From Aquarana catesbeiana (taxonomy: Eukaryota; Chordata; Amphibia; Anura; Ranidae), in NCBI RefSeq assembly GCF_042186555.1, contig NC_133325.1, positions 667,707,639-667,771,638 on the forward strand: a DNA stretch of 64,000 nucleotides, in the 5' to 3' direction. Positions within the stretch are counted from its first letter, which is position 1. Every line of letters begins with the position of its first letter. Position numbers and translations under genes: made by a program. The notes below the pieces were generated by a model, which was given only the letters and a program-made list of their open reading frames with translations, ran no database searches and had not been told where the DNA came from. Positions 44,819-56,464 of the stretch are shown here, piece by piece.

Positions 44819-45048
44819 GTGCTTGCTACAAAACTTAAGTACTTCCTGTATGGGAGAGGTTATATAGGGGATCACTTCCTGTCCGAAGACCTTTGGTTTA
44901 CCAGTGTCCATTCACCTGATGATGAAGTGTAACCCAGCAGGTTACAATGAATATTAGCCTCATAGCCAGAGTCCATGGGACTCTGTGTCCCATGATGTAC
45001 TAAAAGAAAAGGATTTTACAGGTAAGTGTGACGTAAAAATCCTATTTT
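44819..45048 (-). repeat. DIRS right inverted terminal repeat
   Basis: In reverse complement it reads AAATAGGATTTTTACGTCAC, then CATCATGGGACACAGAGTCC and the same block order as the left repeat. The outermost 50 bp or so have no counterpart in the left repeat but match the internal complementary region. Confidence 0.85.
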
Positions 45049-45312
45049 GTAAGCGTAAGAGTATTTAACAAAGTATATTAAAAACATTGCATCTAAACAA
45101 AGACATGGATTGTATACAAAACGTTATCCAGTAATGCCATAATCTTAGTGAAGCGTCCAGTCCTGTCCTTCACCCGACACTTTTTAATTTATTTCCTTTC
45201 CTCAGCGTTGTTTAATTAAGAGACAGGTCCCACTTCTAAAATGTAATCATAAAGAGATATATGAATATCAGCAGACTTTTTGTGTGTGTGTATAATATAT
45301 ATGTGTATATAC

Positions 45313-46153
45313 ACCGTTTTTATCGCGTATAACACGCACCCCAAGTTTAGGAGGGAATTTTAAGGAAAAAAAACTTACATTTAAATGCCCATCAATGCAG
45401 CCTTGTCAGTGTCCATCAGTGCAGCCTTGTCAGTGTCCATCAGTGCAGCCTTGTCAGTGTCCATCAGTGCAGCCTTGTCAGTGTCCATCAGTGCAGCCTT
45501 GTCAGTGTCCATCAGTGCAGCCTTGTCAGTGTCCATCAGTGCAGCCTTGTCAGTGTCCATCAGTGCAGCCTTGTCAGTGTCCATCAGTGCAGCCTTGTCA
45601 GTGTCCATCAGTGCAGCCTTGTCAGTGTCCATCAGTGCAGCCTTGTCAGTGTCCATCAGTGCAGCCTTGTCAGTGTCCATCAGTGCAGCCTTGTCAGTGT
45701 CCATCAGTGCAGCCTTGTCAGTGTCCATCAGTGCAGCCTTGTCAGTGTCCATCAGTGCAGCCTTGTCAGTGTCCATCAGTGCAGCCTTGTCAGTGTCCAT
45801 CAGTGCAGCCTTGTCAGTGTCCATCAGTGCAGCCTTGTCAGTGTCCATCAGTGCAGCCTTGTCAGTGTCCATCAGTGCAGCCTTGTCAGTGTCCATCAGT
45901 GCAGCCTTGTCAGTGTCCATCAGTGCAGCCTTGTCAGTGTCCATCAGTGCAGCCTTGTCAGTGTCCATCAGTGCAGCCTTGCCCCTGAGTCATTTGCAGA
46001 CTACTGCCGTTTAAAAATGGCGCCACTGCTCTCGGCGGCTTTCGGCCATTCTCGGCCACTCTCAGCAGCTTTCGGACGCTCTTGGCGTGTCTCGGCTGTT
46101 GTCGGCGGTTTTAAGGGGGAAAAAGTGCGTGTTGTTATACGTCGATAAATACG

Positions 46154-46155
<2 letters not shown>
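45313..46155. mobile_element. MITE carrying a 24-bp minisatellite
   Basis: The left end ACCGTTTTTATCGCGTATAA and right end, in reverse complement ACCGTATTTATCGACGTATA, are inverted repeats that both continue into ACACGCAC. Between them are a 24-copy tandem array and a GC-rich segment of CTCGGC/TTTCGG units. Both sides are TA-rich microsatellite. The opposite arm of the surrounding inverted repeat lacks this insert and so shows the empty site. Confidence 0.8.
45396..45981. repeat. Perfect minisatellite, 24 copies of a 24-bp unit
   Basis: The unit is TGCAGCCTTGTCAGTGTCCA followed by TCAG. I count 24 complete copies with no visible mismatch, then a partial unit of 10 bases. Because the unit is a multiple of three, several frames stay open on both strands (for instance an eight-residue MDTDKAAL repeat), but these are by-products of the array. 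Confidence 0.95.
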
Positions 46156-46156
<1 letters not shown>

Positions 46157-46193
<37 letters not shown>

Positions 46194-46210
46194 ATATATA
46201 TATATATATG
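46157..46210. repeat. (TG)n(TA)n microsatellite
   Basis: About 16 TG units are followed by TATGTATATATATATATATA, directly after the minisatellite MITE. Confidence 0.9.
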
Positions 46211-46679
46211 AGTAATTGTATACATGTTTGAAATTCTGGATGACTTGCATATCCTATGGTGGTGTCACAATCCATTGAAAATCTTTTCTTATTAAAAACA
46301 AAGGAAACATATAAAAATGACCGTGTCTCAAGGTTGCACGTAAATGACCCAAATCAAGGATCTATTTTTTTTATGTTAAAAATAGATAAACTGTTCAGTG
46401 ATGCCGAGTTCCCCCAACCTTGAGTAGTTGGAATAACATGAGCACTGAGGCCGAGAGATGAAAAGGATGGCCTAAAAGTAAAGAAGAATATATACAGTAT
46501 ATATGTATATGTAATAATGCATATATGCATATACAATACTATAAAATAATTTTCAAGTAAACGCAACGCATGCTACCTGAGTGGTGTGGTTGTCCAAAAC
46601 AAGGACAGAAGGGCTCCGCTCTGAGGAAGCTGGATGTCAGGACGTCGTGCTCTTGCGATCTAACCAACTTTTATAGGTA

Positions 46680-48297
46680 CAGTCGTATGCAAAAGTTTAG
46701 GAACCCCTGACAATTTCCATGATTGTCATTAATAAATATTTGGGTGTTTGGATCAGCAATTTCATTTTCATCTATCGAATAACTGAAGGACACAGTAATA
46801 TTTCAGTAGTGAAATAAGGTTTATTGGATTAACAGAAAATACGCAATATGCATAAAAACTAAATTAGACCGGTGCATACATTTGGGCACCCTTGTCCTTT
46901 TGTTGATTTGAATACCTGTAACTACTTAGCACTGATTAATTGGAACACACAGTTGGTTTGGTGAGCTCATTAAGCCTTGAACTTCATAGACAGGTGCATC
47001 CAATCATGAGAATTTATGGGTATTTAAGGTGGTCAATTGCAAGTTGTTCTCTTTGACTCTCCTCTGAACAGTGGCAACATGGGGGCCTCAAAACAACTCT
47101 CAAATCACCTGAAAACAAAGATTGTTCTACATTATGGTTTAGGGGAAGGCTACAAAAAGTTATCGCAGAGATATAAGCTGTCAGTGTCCACTGTGAGGAA
47201 CATAGTGAGGAAATGGAAGACCACAGGCACAGTTCTTGTTAAGGCCACAAGTGGCAGGCCACATAATATTGGAGAGGCGAAGGATGGTGAGAATGGTCAA
47301 AAACAGCCCACGGACCACCTCCAAAGACCTACAACATCAACTTGCTGCAGATGGTGTCACTGTGCAGCCTTCAACAATTCAGTGCACTTTGCACAGGGAG
47401 AAGCTGTATGGGGGAGTGATGCGAAAGAAGCCTTTTCTGCACACACGCCACAAACAGTCGCTTGAGGTATGCAAACACACATTTGGACAAGCCAGCTTCA
47501 TTTTGGAATAAGGTGCTGTGGACTGATGAAACAAAGATTGAGTTATTTGGTCATAACAAGGGGCGTTATGCGTGGCTGCAAAAGAACCCAGCATTCCAAG
47601 AAAAACACTTGCTACCCGCAGTAAAATTTGGTGGAGGTTCCATCATGCTGTGTGGCCAGTGCCAGTACTGGGAATCTGATTAAAGTTGAGTGTCGCATGG
47701 ATTCCACTCAATATCAGCAGATTCTAGAGAATAAAATTGAGGAATCAATCACAAAGTTGAAGTTACGCCGGGGCTGGATATTTCAACAAGACAACGACCC
47801 AAAACACTGCTCAAAATCTACTCGGGCATTTATGCAGAGGAACAAGTACAATGTTCTGGAATGGCCATCCCAGTACCCAGACCTGAATATCATTGAACAT
47901 CTGTGGGGTGATTTGAAGCGGGCTGTTCATGCTCAGCAACCATCAAACCTAACTGAACTGGAGAGGTTTTGTAAGGAGGAATGGTCCAAAATACATTCAT
48001 CCAGACACTCATTACAGGCTATAGGAAGCGTCTAGAGGCTGTTATTTCTGCTAAAGCAGGCTCTACTAAATATTGATGTGATTTTTCTGTTGGGGTGCCC
48101 AAATGTATGCACCTGTCTAATTTCGTTTTGATGCATATTGCACATTTTCTGTTAATCCAATAAACCTCATTTCACTACTGAAATATCACTTCAGTTATTT
48201 GATAGATCAAAATGAAATTGCTGATCCAAACACCCAAATATTTATAAATGACAATCATGGAAATTGTCAGGGGTTCCTAAACTTGTTCATACGGCTG
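46680..48297 (+). mobile_element. Tc1-like transposon, lineage D, best preserved
   Basis: The 1618-bp element is flanked by TA on both sides. Its inverted repeats are about 210 bp long and closely similar, with CAGTCGTATGCAAAAGTTTA at the left end and matching GGAACCCCTGACAATTTCCA, GGGTGTTTGGATCAGCAATT and TTTCAGTAGTGAAAT blocks. The transposase between them is broken only by a few frameshifts. It lies in the spacer of the composite inverted repeat. Confidence 0.93.
47079..48076 (+). pseudogene. Tc1 transposase, lineage D, frameshifted but with intact DDE triad
   Basis: It begins MGASKQLSNHLKTKIVLHYG, with a helix-turn-helix (YKKLSQRYKLSVSTVRNIVR, KWKTTGTV). After a frameshift come DLQHQLAADGVTVQPSTIQ and, after another, NKVLWTDETKIELFGHNKG and VKFGGGSIMLCG. 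A third shift leads into GWIFQQDNDPKHCSKSTRAF, LEWPSQYPDLNIIEHLWGDL. All three catalytic positions (TDE, QDND, IEHLW) are present. A last shift precedes YRKRLEAVISAKAGSTKY and the stop. It is the youngest-looking transposase in the window. Confidence 0.88.
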
Positions 48298-48422
48298 TAT
48301 GTACTTACACGTCACTCCGTGTTAACTAGAAATTTTACCCATGTCATCAGTAATGACATTAATGGATACACTCAACTCCTTTGTGATTTTTTGTGTACCC
48401 CATGGAACTATTTAAACTCTAA

Positions 48423-48815
48423 GGGCTCTTTCACACGGGGGATCCGTATGTCCGTTTTTCATCCTTCCGTTTTCGGATGAAAAACGGACATACATGTATC
48501 CCTATGGAGCGTCGGATGTCAGCGGTGACATGTCCGCTGACATCCGACGCCGCTCCGATCCGAAAAGTGTAACGGAGGAAAAACCTACTTTTCCATCCGT
48601 TTTCGGATCGGATCGGGTGACGATGGACACTACGGTCCGTCATCATCCGATCCCCCATAGGGGAGAGCGGCGCTCTGACAGGTCCGTCGCTGCACAGCGT
48701 GCAGCGATGGACCTGTCATCTTTCTGCTCAGCGGGGATCGGCGGAGCGATCCCCGCTGAGCCAGCGGGTGTTCACGGGGCGGATCATCACTGATCCGCCC
48801 CGTGTGAAAGAGCCC
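48423..48815. mobile_element. Harbinger-type MITE (GGGCTCTTTCACACG ends), TAA duplication
   Basis: The termini GGGCTCTTTCACACGGGG and CCCCGTGTGAAAGAGCCC are perfect inverted repeats over 18 bp, flanked by TAA (48420-48422 and 48816-48818). The interior holds more inverted pairs, such as GGATGTCAGCGG/CCGCTGACATCC and GGGGATCGGCGG/ATCCCCGCTGAG. GC-rich and non-coding. Confidence 0.9.
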
Positions 48816-49163
48816 TAACGAGCCAAAGTTTGGGCACTGCAGTGTTGATTATTTCAATACAGTGTGACAGTTTGCTGGCCATCTTTTTCTTTTTCATTGA
48901 ATATGTTAACACTTTATTTTCCATGAGAGTGATAATCATAAAGGTTATTCATTTGAACTGTTTAATTCTATGCATTCAAATTTATGCATTTTTAGATGGC
49001 TATATAGCTTATTGGCTGTCTCTCACATAGGTTATGCTACAGTCTTAGCTGATTATATACCCTATAGGAGCCCTTCTGTCCTTGTTTTGGACAACCACAC
49101 CACTCGGGTAGCATGCGTTTACGTGAAAATAATTTTATAGTATTGTTTGGCCCATATGGGCAA

Positions 49164-49275
<112 letters not shown>

Positions 49276-49867
49276 ACTTTTAGGCCATCCTTTCCATCTC
49301 TGCCTCAGTGCTCTTGTTAGTCCAACTACCCAAGGTCGGGAGAACTCCGCATCACTGGACAGTTGATCTATTTTTGACATAAGGACCCTTGATTTGGGTC
49401 AATTACGTGCAACCTTGAGACACCGTCCTTTTTATAGGTTTCCTTTGTTTTTGAATAAGAAAAGATTTTCAATGGGTTGTTCACCTGTGACAACACCCTA
49501 GGATATGTAAGTACTACAGAATTTCAAACATGTATACACTACAATTTTTTACATACACAACATAAAGTCTATCTGATACATTACATTTTAGAAGTGTAAC
49601 CTGTCCTTTAAACACCCCTGAGGAAAGGAAATAAATTGAAACGCGTCGGGTGAAGGACAGTACTGGATGCTTCACTATGATTATGGTGTTTCTGGATACA
49701 GTTTTGTATACAATCCATGTCTTTGTTTAGATGTAATGTTTTTAATATACTTTGTTAAATTATACTTTTTTTTTTTTTCTACTCATGTATATTGGTTTAT
49801 ACATGTCTCAATATATAAGTGCCTAAAAAGTCAGTTTAGGGGTATTAATTTCTTTCCTTGTGGGTGT

Positions 49868-51599
49868 CTAAAGACACCACAATGCGTGTCAGGATTAGGT
49901 CCCGTAGACTGCAGGACCATGAACAGTCTGCGTAGATTAACAGCCGTTGAGTGCATTGGTATGAAGCCAGTCTGGTCAGAGTTAATGATGGAAGCAATCG
50001 CCTTGAGTCGCCTGGCAAGGAGTTTAGCTAGGATTTTAGCATCAACATTGATATGACTCACAGAAATTATGATCTTTGTGTGGCTTGGGAATTAGGACTA
50101 TTAAAGCCTTTCTGAGTGAGTTTGGAAGCATACCTTTTCTCAAAGGCATCAATGTACACTTCCAGTAATTTTTGTGCTAAGAATTCCTGGTACAGTACCA
50201 CTCCACTGGATATCCGTCCAACCCTGGTGTTTTGTTAGGATGGAGTGCATCGCCTCCCCCATCTCCGAGACAGAGACTGGGAGATCTAGCTCCGCCACTG
50301 CCTCCGGAGACAGAGCAGTAAGCGGAATCTGCTCCAAAAAACTCTGCACCTCTGCTGTATCATATCTCATGGAGGAAGAGTACAGAGTAGAATAAAATTG
50401 GAGAAATGCACTTGCTTTATCCTCCAGGGAGGTACGTAAAGTTTGGTGTTCATCATAGATTTGGGAAATAGAGAGAGGTGCATGTTGCGAATGGGCTAAG
50501 TTAGCTAGTGATTTACTATTCTTGTCTCCGAATTCGAAAATTCGTTGAGATTGATGAAGTAATTTTTTCTAAGTTTTTTTTTTTTTTTTTTCCCACCAAT
50601 ACCAGCTCTAGTTGTCAAGCAAAATCTAGCCATACCCCAATGTTGGAGGAGGACGGATTTCTAATATATTCTACCTCAGCATCCGTTCATTCACATTCCT
50701 TAAGTTTCCATTCCCTGTCCATTCTAATTTTCTTAATGACCCCTGAAGTGGAGCCCCTTAGGGTAGCTTTAAATGCATCCCAGGTGACACCCAGGGCGAC
50801 ATCATCTCTGTTATCCTTCCATAACTCACCGATAGCGGTGGCGGAGGATCTTTCAAAATATTCCTCTTTTAGCCACAGGAGGCTCAGTCTCCTTAGGTTG
50901 TACCCTGACAAATGACCAACACTCACCGTTAATAAGGGGGAATGATACGATTTTACCACCCTGGGTAAAATATCCTTAGAAAGCACAAATCTAGCCTTGA
51001 AAGCGTATTGTAGCAGGAGTAGCAACAATAAGCCAGAGTATTCGGGTTTTTACATCTCCAGGCCTCCAGCATGCCATATTGAGACATACAGGCTGCTAGT
51101 GGAGAGCTGCAGCTGGATTTGGCACTCAGTCTGTTTTAAGAGAGAGCACAATGTTCAGATCACCGGCCAGAATAATTGGGCCTTCCGCTTCCTGCAGTAC
51201 CTCCGTCAACACAGCCTCCCACACTGCCAGCATAAACAGCGGAGGAATGTATACTGACACAAAAGTATATGGTGTATCATTATTAAGGAAGACCACCACC
51301 ACAAACTTCCCATACGAGTCCATAACAATGGTCTTAGGTGTACATGTTAAAGATTTGGACACCAGTATGGAGACACCCCCTAGCGTATTTAGAGTACAAG
51401 GAGTGAAAGGCGTGACCTATAAAAGATTGTTTGAGAGCAAGAATTTTGGATCCCATCAAGTGGGTTTCTTGTAAAAAATAAAAATAAAATGAAGCTTACG
51501 TTTCTGTATATAATTGAATACCAGTGCCCATTTAATCTTGGAGTTCAGGCCCGTACATTCGATGAGATTAGGTTTAAGATTTTGTATGCGACTTGCCAT
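49868..51599 (-). pseudogene. LINE ORF2, 5' half (endonuclease and start of reverse transcriptase)
   Basis: It starts MASRIQNLKPNLIECTGLNS, equivalent to the conserved start of L1-type ORF2, and shifts frame near LHFIF into LQETH. Endonuclease pieces include VSILVSKSLTCTPKTIVMDS, VSVYIPP and ILAGDLNIVLS. The polymerase begins with PVSVSEMGEAMHSI and then NVDAKILAKLLARRLKAIAS followed by IINSDQTGFIP. The frame is cut by the composite insertion exactly in the SLDTHKAFDS motif, whose remainder is found at 40.37 kb. Confidence 0.82.
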
Positions 51600-52155
51600 G
51601 ATAACTATAGAACAACATACACTGATTGTTAGGGTGTGTTGACGAGGGGTCTGCAGAGGGAACACAAATCCGCTGCTCCTTCATACAGTTTGAAAAAGGG
51701 TTACTATTATCACATACATGCTGCAGTGAATGAAGCACATCATTTTTGCATAATAAAAACGAAAGAAAAAAAATTGAAATCCGAACCACAATATAAAATC
51801 TCAATTTTAAGTGTCGCTGAACAGTGAAACTTTCCCCAAAACCCCCCCACCCTGCCCATAGTCCCAAACACACTATAGGCTTTTCCCCCAATGAAAACAA
51901 TGTCACCCTAGAGGGGGGAGATTCTTTTTCGTCCGTCCCGAAAAGAAGAAAAGGGTGTTAAAACGGTGAGCAGAAAAACGGTCAACGGACCGCAGCATAA
52001 AATTGTTGACAACCAGTTAGCAAAAGAGTGTGGCACAAGCCACCTGGGGACTTGTGTAACTTTTCCTTGTCATCAAATATGTGTTCCAGGCCCTAAGAAG
52101 GTCGAGAGAATCATTTGGCATATGCATTTGAAGAAACTGAGTGATCTGTTAGACA

Positions 52156-53096
52156 TCAGGCGCTCCCCAGCGACTCCAGCCAACGATTGGCCTCCCTGGG
52201 GGAGGTTAAAAATTGGGTCCTGCCTTTGTACACCATTCTGAGCTTCGCAGGGTATAGCATACTGTATGGCAGACTGCGTTCATAGAGGCACAATTTTACA
52301 CTTTGGAACGCTGCCCACTGTTTCTGTGTCGCAGCGGAAAAGTCCAGAAAGATGGTGATGTGGTTGTTATAAAGCAAATTGGCATGTTCCGGGCATGGTG
52401 CAGGATGGTTTCTTAATCCCTGTAGAACAGGAACCATGCTAGTAGGGGTCTAGGAAATCTCCACGGTGGAGGTGCCCTGAGCGCGACCCTGTGAACACGC
52501 TCAGTAGCAAATAGATGGGAGAAACTTTCCTCTCCAAAGGTTTGTTTTAACCAGGTGAGTAGAAATTCTTCAGGATGTTTACCCTATGAGCCCTCGGGGA
52601 AACCCAGGAACCGCAGGTTGTTCCTGCGGAGCCTGTCCTCAATATCCCCTAGTTTGGCTTCCTGAGACTTGTGGTCCGCCGCCACCTCTTTCACTATTAT
52701 AAAGGGGTTGAGGTCATCCTCCACTGCACTAATCTGTTGCTCAGCGTTAGATATTCTATGCTTGACTTTGTGCACATCATCTTTAAGGATTGCAAAGTCC
52801 ACTCTGAGGGTCTCTGTTTGTGTGGATAGAGGCGCATGGCAGGATTTGATGGTGTCCAGGATCTGTGATGGGGACGGCACTCCTACCTTAACGCCCACTG
52901 TTCCTGGGGTGGATTATGCAGATGGAGAGGCAATTGGAATAGCCAGAGGATCTGTGGCATCCATCCACTCTGTCTCCCCTTTAGCCCAGGGCTGTCCATC
53001 CTCGGCAGGAGATTGCGGTGGGTCCCAAGGGTCCTCGTGTGCGAAGCAGGAGAGCTGTTCAGCGGGTGTCTGCTGCGGGTTCGGTCCCTATTTCAC
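52156..53096 (-). pseudogene. LINE ORF1 (L1 ORF1-like RNA-binding protein) pseudogene
   Basis: Reading the minus strand gives a coiled-coil stretch (LRVDFAILKDDVHKVKHRIS, VKEVAADHKSQEAKLGDIED), then the RRM start RLRRNNLRFLGFPEGS and, in another frame, FLLTWLKQTFGEESFSHLFA and TERVHRV. The C-terminal domain follows in a third frame: HANLLYNNHITIFLDFSAAT, YPAKLRMVYKGRTQFLTSPR and EANRWLESL. This order matches the L1 ORF1 family, which coats LINE RNA. Stops and frameshifts break it at least twice. Confidence 0.8.
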
Positions 53097-53657
53097 CATG
53101 ATACGGTGCCTGGGACGTTTGGACAGCTGTCCGGCCTGTGTGGAGCTCAAAATCAGGGTTTTTGGCTGCAAAGGATGATGTACGATCTTGGCGCGGTCCA
53201 GAGCTCCAGAAAGAAGCTGCTTACATACCGGAAGTCATGCACGCCCCTGTGCTGATAAGTTTGCACACCCTGGCAGAATTTGATTTCTTGGCATTTTTCT
53301 GAGAATATGAATGGTAACACAAAAACATTTTTCACTCATGGCTAGTGTTTGGCTGTAGCCATTTATTATCAGTTAACTGTGTTTGCTCTTTTTAAATCAT
53401 AATCACAATAGAAACTACCCAAATGACCCTGATCAAAAGTTTACATACCCTGGTGATTTTGGCCTAATAACATGCACACAAGTTGACACAAAGGACTTTG
53501 AATGGCTATTAAAGGTAACCATCCTCACCTGTGATCTGTTTGCTTTTAGTGTGTGTGTGTGTGTGTATGTGTATAAAGTCAATGAGTTTCTGGACTCCTG
53601 ACACATACCCTTGCATCTTTCATCCAGTGCTGCACTAACGTTTGTGGATTCCGAGTC

Positions 53658-54646
53658 ATGGGGAAAGCAAAGGATCTGCGGGAAAAGGTAGTTGAACTGT
53701 ATAAAACTGGAAAGGGATATAAAAAGAAATCCAAGGAACTGAGAATGTAAATCAGCAGTGTTCAGACTCTAATCAAGTGGAAAATGAGGAGTTCTGTTGA
53801 AACCAAACCACGGTCAGATAGACCCACTAAAATTTCAGCCACAACTGCCAGGAAAATTGTTCGGGATGCAAAGAAAAACCCACAAATAACTTCAGGTGAA
53901 GTACAGGACTCTCTGAGAACATGTGGTGTGGCTGTTTCAAGATGCACAATAAGGAGGCACTTGAAGAAAGATGGGCTGCATGGTTGAGTCGCCAGAAGAA
54001 AGCCATTACTATGTAAATGCCACAAAGTATCCTGCTTACAATACGCCAAACAGCACAGAGACAAGCCTCAAACCTTCTGGCACAAAGTCATCTGGAGTGA
54101 TGCGACCAAAATTGAGCTTTTTGGCCACAACCATAAACTCCACATTTGGAGAGGAGTCCAAAAAGGCCTATGATAAAAGGTACGGAGGTAGATCTCTGAT
54201 GTTTTGGGGATGTGTGCGCTACAAAGGCACAGGAAATTTGGTCAAAGTTGTTGGCAAGATGAATGCAGTAGGTTATCAAAAAATACTGGCGGAACATTTT
54301 GCATTCATCAGCTAGGAAGCTGCGCATGGGACGTACTTGGACATTCCAACATGACAATGATCCAAAACACAAGGCCAAGTCAACCTGTCATTGGCTACAG
54401 CAGAATAAAGTGAAGGTTCTGGAGTGGCCATCTCTGTCTCCTGACCTCATTATCATTAAGCCACTCTGGGGAGATCTCAAACGTGTAGTTCATGCAAGAC
54501 AGCCCAAGAATTTACAGGAACTGGAGGCTTTTTGCCAAGAGGAATGGGCAACTTTAGTATCTGAGAAGATAAAGAGCCTCATCCACAAATACCACAAAAG
54601 ACTTCAAGCTGTCATTGATGATAAAGGGGGCAATACACGGCATTAA
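53658..54646 (+). pseudogene. Tc1 transposase, lineage B, inactive by E-to-K change
   Basis: It begins MGKAKDLREKVVELYKTGKG and, after a stop, continues RPTKISATTARKIVRDAKKN, CGVAVSRCTIRRHLKKDGLH. The core reads HKVIWSDATKIELFGHN (first aspartate present, next residue A instead of E). It then shifts to TWTFQHDNDPKHKAKSTCHW with the second aspartate. The third motif reads LIIIKPLWGDLKRVVHARQP, where lysine replaces the catalytic glutamate. It ends KSLIHKYHKRLQAVIDDKGG and a stop. This is the transposase of the Tc1 that hosts the nested stack. Confidence 0.87.
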
Positions 54647-54853
54647 GAACTGGGGTATGTAAACTTTTAATCAGGGTCATTTGGATAGTTTCTGTTGTCC
54701 TTATGATTTAAAGAGTAAACACAGTTGATAATAAATGGCTTCAGCCAAACACTAACCATGAGTGAAAGAAAAGTTTGTGTTATTCATATTCCCTGAAAAA
54801 TTGCCAAGAAATCATAAATTCTGCCAGCATATGTAAACTTATGAGCACAACTG

Positions 54854-55403
54854 TTTATGAAGTCTATGTGAAGTATGAATAAATAGAATGTTTTGCTCTG
54901 GCTTTTTTGTTGTGTATTATCTTGGTTATACATGGCTCTGTATAGTCCCTATGAGCAGAGAAATGTACCTAGTAGTTCAAGTATGGGGAGCTTTACAGTG
55001 TGAGGCCCTGGTGATTGGTTTCTTCATTCCACATTGGGGCATGCCCTGCATAAGCTCCAAGTTAGGATTTGGAACTTACACAGGTTTTCTTGCTCCCAGC
55101 AGTTGGATGCACTTTGTAATAAAGATAAGTTGTTACAGTATACTATAAAAGATGTTACAGTATAGGGTTATAACCTCTTCCCTTTTCCATAGAAACACCT
55201 TTTTGACAACAACTCTGCTTTGTCTGTCATTTATTCATGAAGCATACCTGTCTAAAGTGGAGTGTTTTGACTTTGAAGGCTAAGATCGCCTTTCTGAACA
55301 TGTTACACTCGTATTTAGGGGGTTTAATCTTGAACCAGCATAGTTTTCTTCTACTGAGTCAGTCTTTCTTTTGATAAACCTTTGTTAGTGTGACTTAGCA
55401 TAA
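54854..55403. other. Intron 5 native sequence after the nested stack
   Basis: Unremarkable intron sequence. No exon or repeat was recognised. Confidence 0.5.
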
Positions 55404-56252
55404 CCACTTGACCTGCATAAGATCCCCCCCCCCCCTTTCATGATCAGGCCACTTATTGCGATATGGCATTGCGTTACTTTATTATTTATTAACTGATAAT
55501 TGTGCGGTCATGTAATGCTGTACCCAAATAAAATTTGTCAATTTTTTTCCCCACACATAGAGCTTTCTTTTGGTGGTATTTAATCACCACTGCATTTTTT
55601 TTTATTTTTGCTCTATAAACAAAGACAGATTTTGAAAAAAAAAATATTATTTTATAATATTTTTCTAAAACATATCCAATAAATTAATTTAAAAAAATCT
55701 AATTTCTGCATACATTTATGCCAATATGTTTCGTGCTACATATTTTTGGTTAAAAAATCCAAATAAGCGTATATTGATTGGTTTGTGCAAAAGTTTTATA
55801 GCGTCTACAAACTATGGTGATATACTGAAGTTTTGTATGCATTTAATAGATTTTTTGTATACTAGTAATGGCGGCGATCAGCAACTTAAAGCAGGATATT
55901 GCGGTTCACATTCTGACACTTTGTGGGAACCAGTGACACCGATACAGTGATCAGTGCTAAAAATATGCACTGTACTAATGACACTGGCTGGGAAGGGGTT
56001 AAACATCTAGGGCGATCAAAGGGTTAAATGTGTGCCTAGCCAGTGTTTTTGTGTAGTGTTTGGTGTTTTTACTAAGGTGCCAGCGGACGTCCATTGGCTG
56101 GCACCAGCTGATCGGCTTCTGTGACAAATCACAGCAGAAGTGGCGCACTGGCGCCCCCTACCTGGAAGTGCAGAATCACGTGTATATACATGTGATTCTG
56201 TGATTCTGCACAGTGCAGCCGTAAATCTGCTATGGAGCAGTCGGCAAGTGGA
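55404..56252 (+). mobile_element. TTAA-target MITE, CCACTT family A2, copy 4
   Basis: The copy starts AACCACTTGACC and ends GCAGTCGGCAAGTGGATAA, so both TTAA sites are decayed. Shared blocks are TGTGCGGTCATGTAATGC, AGCTTTCTTTTGGTGGTATT, AAATAAGCGTATATTGATTG, GGCTGGGAAGGGGTTAAACA and AGGGCGATCAAAGGGTTAA. Non-coding. Confidence 0.72.
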
Positions 56253-56464
56253 TAAATAACTTTTTTTTTGTTATAGCTTTAACTTGATGCTTTTAAAGTT
56301 GAAAAGTGAACATTTAGGGGGAGTGTATTTTATACAAAAAAAATAAAAAATTGTGGCCACTTGATTAGACTGATTATGATCGGAAATAAGGTTGTAGACC
56401 TGTAGAGATCTATTGTTAAAACTGCAGAGGCAGAGATCCTTTTGATGTAGCCAGTCATACACTT

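Larger units (their letters stand above)
40478..45048 (+). mobile_element. DIRS-type tyrosine-recombinase retrotransposon, internally deleted
   Basis: The element has inverted terminal repeats (about 40478-40655 and 44819-45048) sharing TACATCATGGGACACAGAGT, GGCTAATATTCATT, GGTGAATGGACACTGGTA and AACTTCCTG/AGGAAGT blocks. An internal complementary region (44670-44791) fuses the complements of both outer ends. Between them lie gag, RNase H and tyrosine-recombinase remnants. DIRS elements replicate through a circular DNA and integrate without target duplication, and none is seen here. It interrupts the left arm of the composite insertion. Confidence 0.88.

Noticed and set aside
45396..45981. 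CRISPR-like direct repeats
   Set aside because: The units are contiguous with no variable spacers, and the context is vertebrate intron inside a MITE; it is a minisatellite.
45381..46014. Long open frames on both strands (about 200 residues with an eight-residue repeat)
   Set aside because: They are created by a perfect 24-bp tandem array whose unit is a multiple of three; composition and several open frames at once show there is no real coding sequence.
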